Positions 8,167 to 15,615 are shown, counted from the stretch's first letter. The stretch is DNA of 26,724 nt from DASYQV01 sp036005125 (GCA_036005125.1 DASYQV010000030.1:1-26724), one strand, 5' to 3'. Notes: generated by a model from the sequence alone, not told the origin. Numbers and translations: made by a program.

Positions 8167-8858
8167 AGAATATGAGCCTGGTCGCCGCGTCCGCGCTGCT
8201 TTCCCTGACGGCGCTGCCGCTGCTCGCCCACGATGTCAGCAAGAATCCCGTGACGTGGAACCGCGAGATGTCGAGGCTGGTGTACGACCGATGCGCATCG
8301 TGCCATCGCGAGGGTGGCAGCGCGTTTTCCCTCATGACGTACCGCGACGCTCAGCCGCGTGCCATCGCGATCAGAGACGCCGTACTCTCGCGTCAAATGC
8401 CGCCGTGGGGCGCCGTGAAAGGCTTCGGCGACTTCCGCAACGATCGGGGACTCACGCAGGAGCAGGTGGAGCTGGTGGCGGCGTGGGTCGAGGGTGGAAT
8501 GTCGAAGGGGAACAATCCGAACGCTCTGCCGGAAGTACCCAAATTCAAGCCGGAAGAGCCCTTCCGAGCGCCGGCGAACCGCCTGCGCGTGAACGGTCTC
8601 TTCACGCTTGAACGATCGATGATCGTGGACGGCGTGTTGCCGGAGACTGTTCCGAACGGAGCGTCGATGCAGATCACGGCCGTCCTGCCTACGGGCGCCG
8701 TGCGGCCGCTGGTATGGCTGTATGAGTACCGTGATACGTATCGGCACCCGTTTCTCTTCCGCAAGCCGATCGTTCTTCCCGCCGGCACGGTCATTCGCGG
8801 CGTGCGGCCGCCCGCCAGCATCTCGCTCCTGCCGGTCAACCCTGACGGAACACGATGA
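8163..8858 (+). CDS. Periplasmic monoheme cytochrome c
   Basis: A 231-aa exported protein. The signal peptide ends near LLAHD (residue 22). The single c-haem motif is CASCH (Cys44-His48), with a probable axial Met79 in SRQMPPW. The spacing and surroundings (SLMTYRDAQPRAIAIRDAVLSRQMPPWG) closely match the haem domain of the cytochrome/copper fusion encoded at 10603-12093, so the two are homologous. The remaining 130 residues form a beta-rich region ending LLPVNPDGTR; they lack the HH, HxH and HMH copper motifs of the longer relative. The start overlaps the lipoprotein stop (ATGA), and its own stop overlaps the next start. It may oxidise or reduce copper or donate electrons in the periplasm; this is inferred from its place in the metal operon. 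Confidence 0.85.
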   Translation: MKNMSLVAASALLSLTALPLLAHDVSKNPVTWNREMSRLVYDRCASCHREGGSAFSLMTYRDAQPRAIAIRDAVLSRQMPPWGAVKGFGDFRNDRGLTQEQVELVAAWVEGGMSKGNNPNALPEVPKFKPEEPFRAPANRLRVNGLFTLERSMIVDGVLPETVPNGASMQITAVLPTGAVRPLVWLYEYRDTYRHPFLFRKPIVLPAGTVIRGVRPPASISLLPVNPDGTR

Positions 8859-9271
8859 CTCGCGCTTTGCTGATGTCGGGATGTCTTCTCGCATTGGTCA
8901 CCGCTGCCGCCTGCGGAAAGAGATCGGACACGGCGTCGTTGAAGGAACTGCACCGATCGCGAGCCGGCGAGCTGGAAATCGTCTTGCTGTCCGGACAGGA
9001 CGCCGTGCGGCACGGGAAGGACTCGTTCGTCATCGAGTTCCGCCGCGCGGACGGCAGCCTCACGGATGTCGGGACGGTACGAGTCAATGCGACGATGCCC
9101 ATGGCCGGCATGGCGCCGATGCTCGGGGGCACCGAGGTGCATCCGAGCGATGTCAAAGGCCGCTACACCGTGACGAGTGACCTGAGCATGGCTGGATCGT
9201 GGCGCTTCATCGTGGAATGGGACGGTCCGGCCGGTCGAGGGTCGACGTCGTTCCCTGCAACGGTGCGATAA
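8855..9271 (+). CDS. Small FixH/YtkA-like lipoprotein with Met-rich loop
   Basis: A 138-aa lipoprotein (lipobox TAAAC, Cys20) with one immunoglobulin-like beta-sandwich resembling YtkA/FixH domains: EIVLLSGQDAVRHGKDSFVIEF, RADGSLTDVGTV, GRYTVTSDLSMAGSWRFIVEW. A methionine-rich loop TMPMAGMAPM (Met81, 83, 86, 89) is typical of periplasmic Cu(I)-binding chaperones. It is the last gene of the coupled chain, overlapping the cytochrome stop by 4 bp. Likely role: copper binding or delivery next to the RND pump. The fold call is good; the metal is inferred from the methionines and context. Confidence 0.78.
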   Translation: MTRALLMSGCLLALVTAAACGKRSDTASLKELHRSRAGELEIVLLSGQDAVRHGKDSFVIEFRRADGSLTDVGTVRVNATMPMAGMAPMLGGTEVHPSDVKGRYTVTSDLSMAGSWRFIVEWDGPAGRGSTSFPATVR

Positions 9272-9290
9272 CGCCCGGCCGTGTACGTAG

Positions 9291-9310
9291 GCCGGGTCTT
9301 CAGATCCGGC
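9291..9310. repeat. Dispersed palindromic repeat, copy 1 (GCCGGGTCT/AGATCCGGC)
   Basis: Near-perfect palindrome with a 2-nt loop and one mismatched pair, preceded by TACGTAG (9284-9290). It lies in the 249-bp convergent gap between the lipoprotein gene and the MBL gene, with a second partial copy (GGCCGCATCTAA) at 9313-9324. It could serve as a bidirectional terminator, but its likeness to copies near 14 kb and 18.2 kb shows it is a repeat family. I see no gene in 9272-9520. Confidence 0.8.
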
Positions 9311-9391
9311 GCCGGCCGCATCTAACCGCCTCCGGCAACTCGACTCGCCTGCGCGACTCGACAAGCCAGTGCCCGCGAATCATCCAGGAAT

Positions 9392-9426
9392 CGGGACACT
9401 TTCTACAGCCAAGTGGTAGTGTCTCG
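9392..9426. repeat. Isolated imperfect inverted repeat
   Basis: CGGGACACT (9392-9400) pairs with AGTGTCTCG (9418-9426) across a loop of about 17 nt. It lies in the same convergent gap as the palindrome at 9291. It is not related to the TACGTA-flanked family. It may be an end fragment of a lost mobile element or a weak hairpin; evidence is slight. Confidence 0.35.
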
Positions 9427-9520
9427 GAGATCCTCAGGACGCACCCTCACCGGCGACCGAAGCACGCGCAAAGGGACAGGATCGAGGGGAGCAGAAATAC
9501 CGGCTATTCCTTGCGCCTGC

Positions 9521-10567
9521 TCAACTCGTCGGTTTGTAGGTCTTCGTGAAGCCGTTCCGGCTGTTCGTCACCGTGAAGCTCCCGTCGGCTCGCGCGGACA
9601 CCTTGATCCAATGCGCCGCGCAATTCGACCCGTCGCCGAGGTTGGCGACGAACTGCTCCGGTGCGTTGCGATCGGGACCCAGTTTGATCAGCTTGTGATT
9701 CTGCCAGATATCGATCATGCCGGGCGACTCGCGGATGATCTGCCACGCCTCGGCCGTGCCCTTGGTGGCGCCATTGTTCATCACGGTGACCTTGGGCCGC
9801 ATCGCGTGGACGATCACCTTCGGCCCCGAGAAGCTGAGGCCATGGTGCGTCGTCAGGTACACGTCGATCGGCCCCACGAGATTGTTGGGACAGGCCAGCT
9901 CGTGCTCCCGGTTCCACGTCAGATCGCCGAGGTCTATCGTCCGGAATCTCCCGTACTTGACGACGACGCCGACCGAGCGACCGTTCTCGCCGGCGAGCAT
10001 GGGCGCTTCTTCCTTGGCGACAAAGTCAGCGCACAACGGATTGGGAGCGCCGGCCCCGTCGAGCGGACGCGTGATGACCTTGCCTCCCGACGACACGACC
10101 CGCACGTCGAGGTCCGCGATCGGGATCGTGTCGCCCGGCTTGACCGCCATGTGACGTCCCTTCTCACGCACCTTCAGATATGCATCGTAGAGCGACTGGT
10201 TGTCCTTGAGCTCGGTTGCCGTTGAAAGACCGTGATCGACGAAATTCCTGATCGGAATCCTCGCGGCCAGCTCCGGCACGCCGCCGACGTGATCGAGGTG
10301 GAAGTGTGACGTGACGAGGTAGTCGATCTGCTTCAGCCCTGCGAGCTTCGCAGCGGCCATGATGCGCTCCGCGTCGACGGAGCCAGGATGGCCGGTGTCG
10401 ACGAGCATCGACTGTCCCGACGGCGATACGAACAGCGTGGCCCCTCCACCTTCCACGTCGACGTAATAGATATCCAAGGACTTCTGGGCCTGCGTGTTCG
10501 CTCGCGGCTGGAAGGAGACGACCAGACCGAATGCCAACAAACACGCCAACGTCGTGCGCATCGCCAT
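9521..10567 (-). CDS. Exported metallo-beta-lactamase-fold hydrolase (ComEC/Rec2-like type)
   Basis: A 348-aa protein. The start is placed at the ATG ending at 10567 because GGGGAGGG lies just upstream and a signal peptide follows (AMRTTLACLLAFGLVVSFQ); the longer frame to 10594 adds residues upstream of that ribosome-binding site. The metal-binding motif HFHLDH (His88, His90, Asp92, His93) sits in TSHFHLDHVGG, and later candidate ligands are in IDLGDLTW and TTHHGLSFSG. The overall pattern (DVEGGGATLFVSPSGQSMLVDTG at the start) is that of exported MBL proteins related to the ComEC C-terminal domain. The substrate is unknown. It follows the cytochrome/copper fusion gene by 35 bp in the same direction and is probably cotranscribed with it. 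An internal GKxI-rich segment near residues 135-150 is not diagnostic. Confidence 0.85.
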   Translation of the reverse strand: MAMRTTLACLLAFGLVVSFQPRANTQAQKSLDIYYVDVEGGGATLFVSPSGQSMLVDTGHPGSVDAERIMAAAKLAGLKQIDYLVTSHFHLDHVGGVPELAARIPIRNFVDHGLSTATELKDNQSLYDAYLKVREKGRHMAVKPGDTIPIADLDVRVVSSGGKVITRPLDGAGAPNPLCADFVAKEEAPMLAGENGRSVGVVVKYGRFRTIDLGDLTWNREHELACPNNLVGPIDVYLTTHHGLSFSGPKVIVHAMRPKVTVMNNGATKGTAEAWQIIRESPGMIDIWQNHKLIKLGPDRNAPEQFVANLGDGSNCAAHWIKVSARADGSFTVTNSRNGFTKTYKPTS

Positions 10568-10602
10568 GACGAGCCCTCCCCGATTCGCCGGCACTGACCG
10601 GC

Positions 10603-12093
10603 CTATGGCTGTTGTTGTTCCGTTCGCTCGGTCCGTTTACTGGTCCGTTCCTGGACCATCCGCTGGTAGTCCTCTTCCGTGAGGAACACCACCTCGGTGT
10701 TTGCATGGGCCATCTCGTCGACGCTGCGCTGGCCGTATGTGACCCATTGCGCCGAGTCCGGGTTGGCTTTGTTGGCGGCCGTGTTGTCGTGCCATGCGGT
10801 GAGCTTGACGACCGTGCCCTTCGGCAGCAGGGGCGCGGCAGCATCCGCATAGATGGCGCTGATATGCCAGTTGAAGTTCCAGTTCGGTGAATAGCTCAGG
10901 ATTTCGCTCCGGCCATCCGGGTAGATCGCCTCCATCAACATCGCCTTGCCGCGGATATGCATGTGCGGTTGAAAGTTCGTAATCAACACCGGCGTCGGAG
11001 CCGTCCAATACGCGGTGTGCTCGTTCACCACCCCAGGCGGGATCTCCAGCTTCTCCCGGTAGCGAGACCCGATGGGGATATAGAACGCGCGATACTTCGG
11101 CACCACGCCTTTCGGATAGAACCAGAACCCCGTTTCCGTCTGCTCCGTCACCGGCTTGCCGGCAGCGTGATAGTGCTGGCTCCAGGTGAGCCTGGCGCCG
11201 GCCTTCAGCAGCTTGCCCACGTTGTCGGGATAGATGTCGCCGGTCTTCCCGATTTCCCAGTCCAGCAGGTGAACCCGCCCTTCCGCCTCCGCCTCGTCGC
11301 TGTTGATCGACGGTTGCTGCCGCGACTCCCGCGCGCTCGTCGCGGCGGTGCCCGGCATCGCCGGCAGATGCGCTGGCGTGCGGTGATCGACGGCAAATAC
11401 CTGTGCGATCCCGCGGGTCACCGGATCGGGCGGCTCGGACTGGATGACGGACATCTCGGTGTGATGCAGAATGCGCCGGCCCTCGAGGTTGGGCTTGATC
11501 TCCATCGCGAGGATGTAGCGATCTTCAGCGAGACCGACATTGACCGGTCCCAACGTCGGATACTGATCGTTCGCCACAGCGGGCATCGAGTACGGAGGCG
11601 CCTTCACGATCAGGTCAGGTGGCCGGCCCATCATTTCCGCCAACCGCCAGTCGTTCCCGGCCGGCCACTGTCTGGACGGCGGCAGATCCGCGGGGTTCCC
11701 GAGCGGCGCCCCCGCGTCGACCCAGCGGACGATGGTGTCGAGCTGCTCGTCGCTCAAGGACGCGTTGTTCTTGAATTTCTGGATTCCGATCTTGGTGTCG
11801 ACGTACCACGGCGGCATCTCGCGCGCGACAACCTTTGTCTTGATCGCCCGCGCCCAGGGACGGACCTCCGCGTACGTCAGGAGCGACATCGGCGCCATCT
11901 CGCCGGGCCGATGGCATTTCTGACACTTCTCCTGGAGGATGGGCGCGACGTCCTTGGCAAAGGTGACCTCGGTCGTCTTTGTCGCCACCTGCGCCGACGG
12001 GACCGTCTGCCCCACGATGGCGGACAGGCCGATGGCGGCGGCGCTGAGCCCCAGCCAGCGCAAGACCCGACGGGAAACCAGAGGCTTTCTCAT
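10603..12093 (-). CDS. Cytochrome c fused to PHM/DBM-like copper type II monooxygenase region
   Basis: A 496-aa exported protein. AAGGAG lies 6 nt before the ATG ending at 12093; a GTG one codon earlier is too close. A signal peptide (about 1-35) precedes a c-haem domain: CQKCH (Cys57-His61) and REMPPW (Met93). The remainder carries the spaced ligands of peptidylglycine/dopamine monooxygenase-like enzymes: HH at 210-211, HYH at 307-309 (WSQHYH), HMH at 377-379 (FQPHMHIRGK) and a late Met461 in SVDEM. By family knowledge the first His set binds CuH and the HxH plus Met set binds CuM. The haem domain could feed electrons in place of ascorbate; this is inference. The C-terminus is a charged tail (RTSKRTERTEQQQP). 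The substrate is unknown. It shares its haem domain with the shorter cytochrome of the RND operon. Confidence 0.85.
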   Translation of the reverse strand: MRKPLVSRRVLRWLGLSAAAIGLSAIVGQTVPSAQVATKTTEVTFAKDVAPILQEKCQKCHRPGEMAPMSLLTYAEVRPWARAIKTKVVAREMPPWYVDTKIGIQKFKNNASLSDEQLDTIVRWVDAGAPLGNPADLPPSRQWPAGNDWRLAEMMGRPPDLIVKAPPYSMPAVANDQYPTLGPVNVGLAEDRYILAMEIKPNLEGRRILHHTEMSVIQSEPPDPVTRGIAQVFAVDHRTPAHLPAMPGTAATSARESRQQPSINSDEAEAEGRVHLLDWEIGKTGDIYPDNVGKLLKAGARLTWSQHYHAAGKPVTEQTETGFWFYPKGVVPKYRAFYIPIGSRYREKLEIPPGVVNEHTAYWTAPTPVLITNFQPHMHIRGKAMLMEAIYPDGRSEILSYSPNWNFNWHISAIYADAAAPLLPKGTVVKLTAWHDNTAANKANPDSAQWVTYGQRSVDEMAHANTEVVFLTEEDYQRMVQERTSKRTERTEQQQP

Positions 12094-12294
12094 CACGCGC
12101 TCCTTTTGACCACGACCAATACTACTCCGTTCGACTTCGCGTTGTGCCTCGCGAGAACGGGGTTCTCCGCCCGCCGAAGAGGCGGAGGACGCCGAGACGA
12201 CTTCAACGCGGAGCTCGCCGAGGCCGCAGAGTCTTCCTGGAACGATCTCCGCGCGCTTGGTGTGCTCGGGCGTTTGAATCGTCTCTGCCGTCTC
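12094..12294. other. Intergenic spacer with hairpin and GAG/GCC-rich repeat-like tract
   Basis: The gap between two minus-strand genes. CTCCGCC (12165-12171) and GGCGGAG (12181-12187) form a 7-bp stem with a 9-nt loop, possibly a terminator for the upstream hydrolase pair. From about 12181 to 12230 a loosely periodic tract (GGCGGAGGACGCCGAG, CGCGGAGCTCGCCGAGG) recalls degenerate low-complexity repeats seen in many genomes. No gene is supported. Confidence 0.4.
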
Positions 12295-13134
12295 TCAGCG
12301 CGACGGCTCGACGCTGACCTGCACGTAGCCGTTCGTCCAACAGCACTGATAGGTCTGCGCCGTTGGATTGTTCATCTCGTCTCCCATCACCAGCACCCGC
12401 AGCATGTATTGCCCGGGTGCGCTGAACGTGGCGGTCGTCGTCGCTTTGTCGGTGGGATTGACCGTCAGCATCCGGGACGCGAAGGTGACCGTTCCCGGTC
12501 CGCGGTACTTGCTCCACGTCAACATGACGTGGCGGCGAGGACGAGCCTCCGACTGGCCCGAATGAGTCAGGCCCGTTTCCGTGTTGACGACCCAGCTGTC
12601 CAACGTCACGGCGTTCGGGAATACCGTTTTCAGCGCCGTTCTCGTCCCGGCCGGGCCCACGGCCATCGTCCCCGCGGCATCCAGCTTCAAGCCGGGCGGA
12701 ATGCGGTTGAGCCCATCGCTCTTCAGTGCGTCGATGTTGTACAGCTCGCCGAGATTTGCCGGGACCGACGCCGTCTGCCCGCGAACGCTGAGCGTCCAGG
12801 TGACCTTCTGGTTCGCGGCATCCGTCCTCAGCTTCACGACGAACACGCCGCGCTGCCGTCGCGGGTAGAAGTGAGTCGGCTGCCCTTGATCCTCGGGTTC
12901 CGGCTCGATCCGGTTCGCGGGACCGACCGGAATGTCCACTTCCTCCTCGTAATTCCGGTTGAGATATCCAAATGAGAGAGAAAGGGTGCCATCGGGGTTC
13001 TTGTACCACCCTTCATAGATCGGAATGACATCCGCCCCGGTCTTCTGCACGAACGAGTCGCGGGTTTGTCCACCCGTGAGCGTGGGACCACCCGCCAGAA
13101 TCAGACACAACCCGACAACCAGCCTCGTTACCAT
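12295..13134 (-). CDS. Exported protein of unknown function, coupled to dienelactone hydrolase-like gene
   Basis: A 279-aa protein that I do not recognise. The ATG ending at 13134 begins a signal peptide (VTRLVVGLCLILAGGPTLTGG) and lies 2 nt after the stop of the upstream hydrolase gene, so translation is probably coupled. The mature part is beta-rich. A distinctive region (about 38-100) reads PIYEGWYKNPDGTLSLSFGY, then PVGPANRIEP, QPTHFYPRRQRGVF. The C-terminal half has Ig/PKD-like strands (TVTFASRMLTVNPTDKATTT, FSAPGQYMLRVLVMGD) and ends with a vicinal Cys264-Cys265 in YQCCWTNGYVQV. It may be a surface or periplasmic binding protein; no function is claimed. Confidence 0.75.
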   Translation of the reverse strand: MVTRLVVGLCLILAGGPTLTGGQTRDSFVQKTGADVIPIYEGWYKNPDGTLSLSFGYLNRNYEEEVDIPVGPANRIEPEPEDQGQPTHFYPRRQRGVFVVKLRTDAANQKVTWTLSVRGQTASVPANLGELYNIDALKSDGLNRIPPGLKLDAAGTMAVGPAGTRTALKTVFPNAVTLDSWVVNTETGLTHSGQSEARPRRHVMLTWSKYRGPGTVTFASRMLTVNPTDKATTTATFSAPGQYMLRVLVMGDEMNNPTAQTYQCCWTNGYVQVSVEPSR

Positions 13135-13136
13135 GT

Positions 13137-13928
13137 TCAGCGATAGACCTCGCTCAAGAGCTTCAGCAATTCGGCCCACGACTGCCGATCGATTTCAGGA
13201 TCATATTTGAGATTGTCGCTTTTGAGCTGCTGGGCGTACGGCTGGGTAAACGCGTGCTTGACGCCGGGGTACAGGACAATCTTGAAGTTGGCGCCGGCTG
13301 ACTGCATTTCCCGCCTGAGGGCCTCGACGGTGTCCGGCTTCGCGAACGTATCCTCATCGCCGGAAAGCACGAGGACTCGCGCTTTGACGCTGCCTTTCTG
13401 CGCCGGTGTTCTGGTATCGAGCACTCCGTGGAACGCGACGACCGCGCCGAGGTCGGCGCCCTTTCGCGCCATGTCGAGCACGACGCCGCCTCCCCAGCAG
13501 TAGCCGATTGCCGAAATCTTCCCGGGATCGACATGCGGGTCGCGCTTCAACTCCTGAAGGGCGGCATTGAACTTGGCCTCGATGAGCGCCGGATTCTGGT
13601 TGAGGGCCCGCATCATCGCGCCGGCATGCTCGCCGTGTGTGTCGACCTTCCCTTCCTCGTACATGTCGAAGGCAAACCCGACATAGCCGGATTCCGCCAG
13701 CCGACCGGCCTGCTCTCGCACGCGGTTGGTGTAGCCGAATCCGCCGTGGACGACGAGGACACCCGGCCGCCTCGCCTTGATGGCGTCGTCCCACGCGAGT
13801 ATCCCTTGAATGGGCTTGTCGCCCTGGGTGAACTGGATCTCCCGGACCTTCACGCTGGCGGACGTGACCGATACCCAGGCGGCCAGAACAACCGCCATCA
13901 TGGCGATGACACTATTTCTATATGACAT
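13137..13928 (-). CDS. Exported dienelactone hydrolase-family protein
   Basis: A 263-aa alpha/beta hydrolase. The catalytic triad of the dienelactone hydrolase family is visible: nucleophile Cys144 in GYCWGGG, Asp193 in SGDEDTF and His225 in PGVKHAFT. The N-terminus (MSYRNSVIAMMAVVLAAWVSVTSA) looks like a signal peptide or anchor, so the enzyme probably acts in the periplasm rather than in cytosolic chlorocatechol breakdown. The start at 13928 is preceded by a modest GAAGGG. It is the first gene of a two-gene unit with the unknown exported protein downstream. The natural substrate is unknown; many relatives are general esterases. Confidence 0.88.
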   Translation of the reverse strand: MSYRNSVIAMMAVVLAAWVSVTSASVKVREIQFTQGDKPIQGILAWDDAIKARRPGVLVVHGGFGYTNRVREQAGRLAESGYVGFAFDMYEEGKVDTHGEHAGAMMRALNQNPALIEAKFNAALQELKRDPHVDPGKISAIGYCWGGGVVLDMARKGADLGAVVAFHGVLDTRTPAQKGSVKARVLVLSGDEDTFAKPDTVEALRREMQSAGANFKIVLYPGVKHAFTQPYAQQLKSDNLKYDPEIDRQSWAELLKLLSEVYR

Positions 13929-14033
13929 CTCGTGAACCCTTCTCTGAATTCGGGCTCACTTCTTACCGTGAATGGTGCGTCTTGACAATCGAAAACTGCG
14001 AGCTCGGAAGGCGGGTCGGGAGGCTCTGTACGC

Positions 14034-14057
14034 GGGCCGCATCTTTAGATGCGGCCC
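14034..14057. repeat. Dispersed palindromic repeat, copy 2 (GGGCCGCATCT/AGATGCGGCCC)
   Basis: A perfect 11-bp inverted repeat with a TT loop, in the 217-bp gap between the TauD-like gene and the hydrolase gene. It shares its core (GCCGCATCT..AGATGCGGC) with the copy at 18187-18206. It could also terminate transcription of the TauD-like gene. No gene is seen in 13929-14145. Confidence 0.9.
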
Positions 14058-14103
14058 AGTTGAATCACGAAAATCTCTGACGATGATTCCACTGACTCAC
14101 CTG

Positions 14104-14125
14104 GGCCGGGTCTGAAGACCCGGCC
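14104..14125. repeat. Dispersed palindromic repeat, copy 3 (GGCCGGGTCT/AGACCCGGCC)
   Basis: A perfect 10-bp inverted repeat with a GA loop, followed by TACGT. It is 46 nt from copy 2, and its core matches the variant at 9291-9310. The sequence lies 20 nt past the stop codon of the TauD-like gene, so it would be transcribed as a strong hairpin at its 3' end. Confidence 0.9.
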
Positions 14126-14145
14126 TACGTGCCTTCCTTGACTGG

Positions 14146-15042
14146 TTAGATTCGGCGGTCCCCCTTGATCTGCGTGCGGTGCATCACGCGGCGGGCCGCT
14201 GGATCGAATGCGTCGCGCCGATGCATCGTGCAGCGATTGTCCCAGAGCACGAGGTCGCCGACCCGCCACTGGTGCCGCCAGGTGAGCGATTCACGCGTGG
14301 CCTGGGACCAGATCTCGTCGAGGAGCGCGTTGGAGTCGTCCAGCGGCAACCCGTCGATGTATGCGTGGCGTCGCCGGCCCAGGTAGAGCGCCTGGCGGCC
14401 GGTTTCCGGATGGACGTACACAAGCGGGTGAAGCGTGCCCGGCGACGTGCGCGGGTCATCGGTCGGGACCACTCCCTGCCGGACGTACCCGCCGCTGTTG
14501 TACGTGCCATCGTGCTTCACGCGAAGTCGTTCGACGCGGCGTCGCAGCGCGTCGGGCAGCTCGTCCCACGCCGCGTACATCGAGCAGAAGCTCGTATCGC
14601 CTCCGCGCGCCGGCACCTCCAGCGCATACAGCACGCTTGCTTTCGGCGGTTCGGGCAGGTACGACATGTCGGTGTGCCACACCGCTTCGCCCGAGCCGAG
14701 GCTGCCGATCGGTACGTCGTCCTGCACCACGTTCGAGATTACGTAGATCTCCGGATGCCCTTCGACAAAGCGGCGCCCGCTCTCCTGCACCGGAGCCTCG
14801 TCGAGATTGCCGAAGTGGCGGCTGAAGGCGACCAGATCCCCGTCGGTCAAGCTCTGATCTCTGAAGAGCAGCACCTGATGATCGAGCCACGCCCGATGGA
14901 TGTCCGCAAAGGTGTCCTCGTCGAGCGCCCGCAGGTCGATCCCCTGAACTTCCGCTCCGAGCGCCGCGCCGGTAGGCCGTATACACAGGAGACCGCCGCC
15001 CGGCGATGCATCGTGTGCCAAGTTGCGCATCTCGTGATTCAT
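14146..15042 (-). CDS. TauD/TfdA-family 2-oxoglutarate/Fe(II) dioxygenase
   Basis: A 298-aa cytosolic oxygenase. The iron triad is visible: His123 and Asp125 in VWHTDMSYLPEPP and distal His274 in WDNRCTMHRRD. Arg285 or Arg289 (ARRVMHRTQIKG) is the likely 2-oxoglutarate carboxylate ligand. The length is usual for TauD (about 280-300). The ATG ending at 15042 follows AGGATC with good spacing; the frame upstream to 15267 is only the antisense of the VOC gene. The substrate cannot be read from the sequence; the family includes taurine, alkylsulfate, 2,4-D and other hydroxylases. No sulfonate transporter lies nearby. It starts 24 bp from the divergent VOC-fold gene, which may share regulation. Confidence 0.9.
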   Translation of the reverse strand: MNHEMRNLAHDASPGGGLLCIRPTGAALGAEVQGIDLRALDEDTFADIHRAWLDHQVLLFRDQSLTDGDLVAFSRHFGNLDEAPVQESGRRFVEGHPEIYVISNVVQDDVPIGSLGSGEAVWHTDMSYLPEPPKASVLYALEVPARGGDTSFCSMYAAWDELPDALRRRVERLRVKHDGTYNSGGYVRQGVVPTDDPRTSPGTLHPLVYVHPETGRQALYLGRRRHAYIDGLPLDDSNALLDEIWSQATRESLTWRHQWRVGDLVLWDNRCTMHRRDAFDPAARRVMHRTQIKGDRRI

Positions 15043-15066
15043 AATGGTGATCCTACAGGAGTAGCC
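15043..15066. promoter_or_regulatory. 24-bp divergent junction holding both ribosome-binding sites
   Basis: Only 24 bp separate two divergent start codons. The + strand carries CAGGAG (15056-15061) for the VOC gene; the - strand carries AGGA (complement of 15051-15054 TCCT) for the TauD-like gene. There is no room for promoters between them, so each promoter must lie inside the other gene. Confidence 0.7.
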
Positions 15067-15555
15067 ATGGAAAGCGTAATTGCCACATGGTTGACGCAAT
15101 ATGAGTGCGGCGCGCTCAGTCGGCGGCAGCTGATTCAGGGCCTGGCCCTGCTGGCGACCGCCGCCGCTCCTGCGTCCGCCGTCGCGGCGGCGTTGGACAT
15201 AACTGCAATCGACCACGTACAGATCAACGCGAGGCACGCGAAAAAGTCGGCCGATTGGTACGTACATGTGCTCGGGCTGAAGGCGGTGGGCGCGGCAGAC
15301 GAAGCGAACGAGGAAATCGCTCGAGTCGGTACGGCGGACGGTCTCCTGGTTTCATTGCGCAAACTATCGCCGCCGGGAAAGGTGGACCACATCGCGTTTC
15401 GCACGAATGTCGGGCGCGACGAGATTGCCAAGGAGCTGAAAGCGCGGGGTGTGGCATATGCGCCGCCGGACAAGAACGGGCCGCCGGGAGACTACATCGT
15501 CGATCCGGACGGCGTCCGGATTCAGCTGATGCCGAAGACGGCGAGCAAGCAGTAG
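15067..15555 (+). CDS. Twin-arginine-exported VOC (glyoxalase-fold) protein
   Basis: A 162-aa protein. The ATG at 15067 follows AGGAG; the open frame upstream is the shadow of the TauD-like gene. A twin-arginine motif (SRRQLIQG, residues 18-25) precedes a hydrophobic stretch ending in an AAA-rich cleavage region near residue 41, so export as a folded protein is likely. The rest is one VOC module of two beta-alpha-beta-beta-beta halves: ITAIDHVQINARHAKKSADW with His50, and VDHIAFRTN with His108. The usual acidic metal ligands appear replaced: Ser in LLVSLRKL and Gln153 in VRIQLMPK (classical VOC enzymes have Glu). It may be a dioxygenase- or isomerase-like VOC enzyme with altered metal binding, or a binding protein. 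Confidence 0.82.
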   Translation: MESVIATWLTQYECGALSRRQLIQGLALLATAAAPASAVAAALDITAIDHVQINARHAKKSADWYVHVLGLKAVGAADEANEEIARVGTADGLLVSLRKLSPPGKVDHIAFRTNVGRDEIAKELKARGVAYAPPDKNGPPGDYIVDPDGVRIQLMPKTASKQ

Positions 15556-15615
15556 TGGCGATGGAGCTCGGCGTTGAATCCGTCTCCACTCGCTCCGGCT
15601 GCCCGGCGCGCGTCA

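Noticed and set aside
9413..10225. Plus-strand open frame over the MBL gene
   Set aside because: Opposite strand to a gene with clear HxHxDH motif; no ribosome-binding site or domain.
10957..12975. Long plus-strand open frame of 672 codons opposite the cytochrome/copper gene
   Set aside because: Antisense to well-supported genes, Arg-rich, crosses two gene boundaries, no recognisable domain.
15043..15267. N-terminal extension of the TauD-like protein
   Set aside because: It is the antisense of the VOC gene; the ATG at 15042 with AGGA gives a normal 298-aa TauD-size protein.
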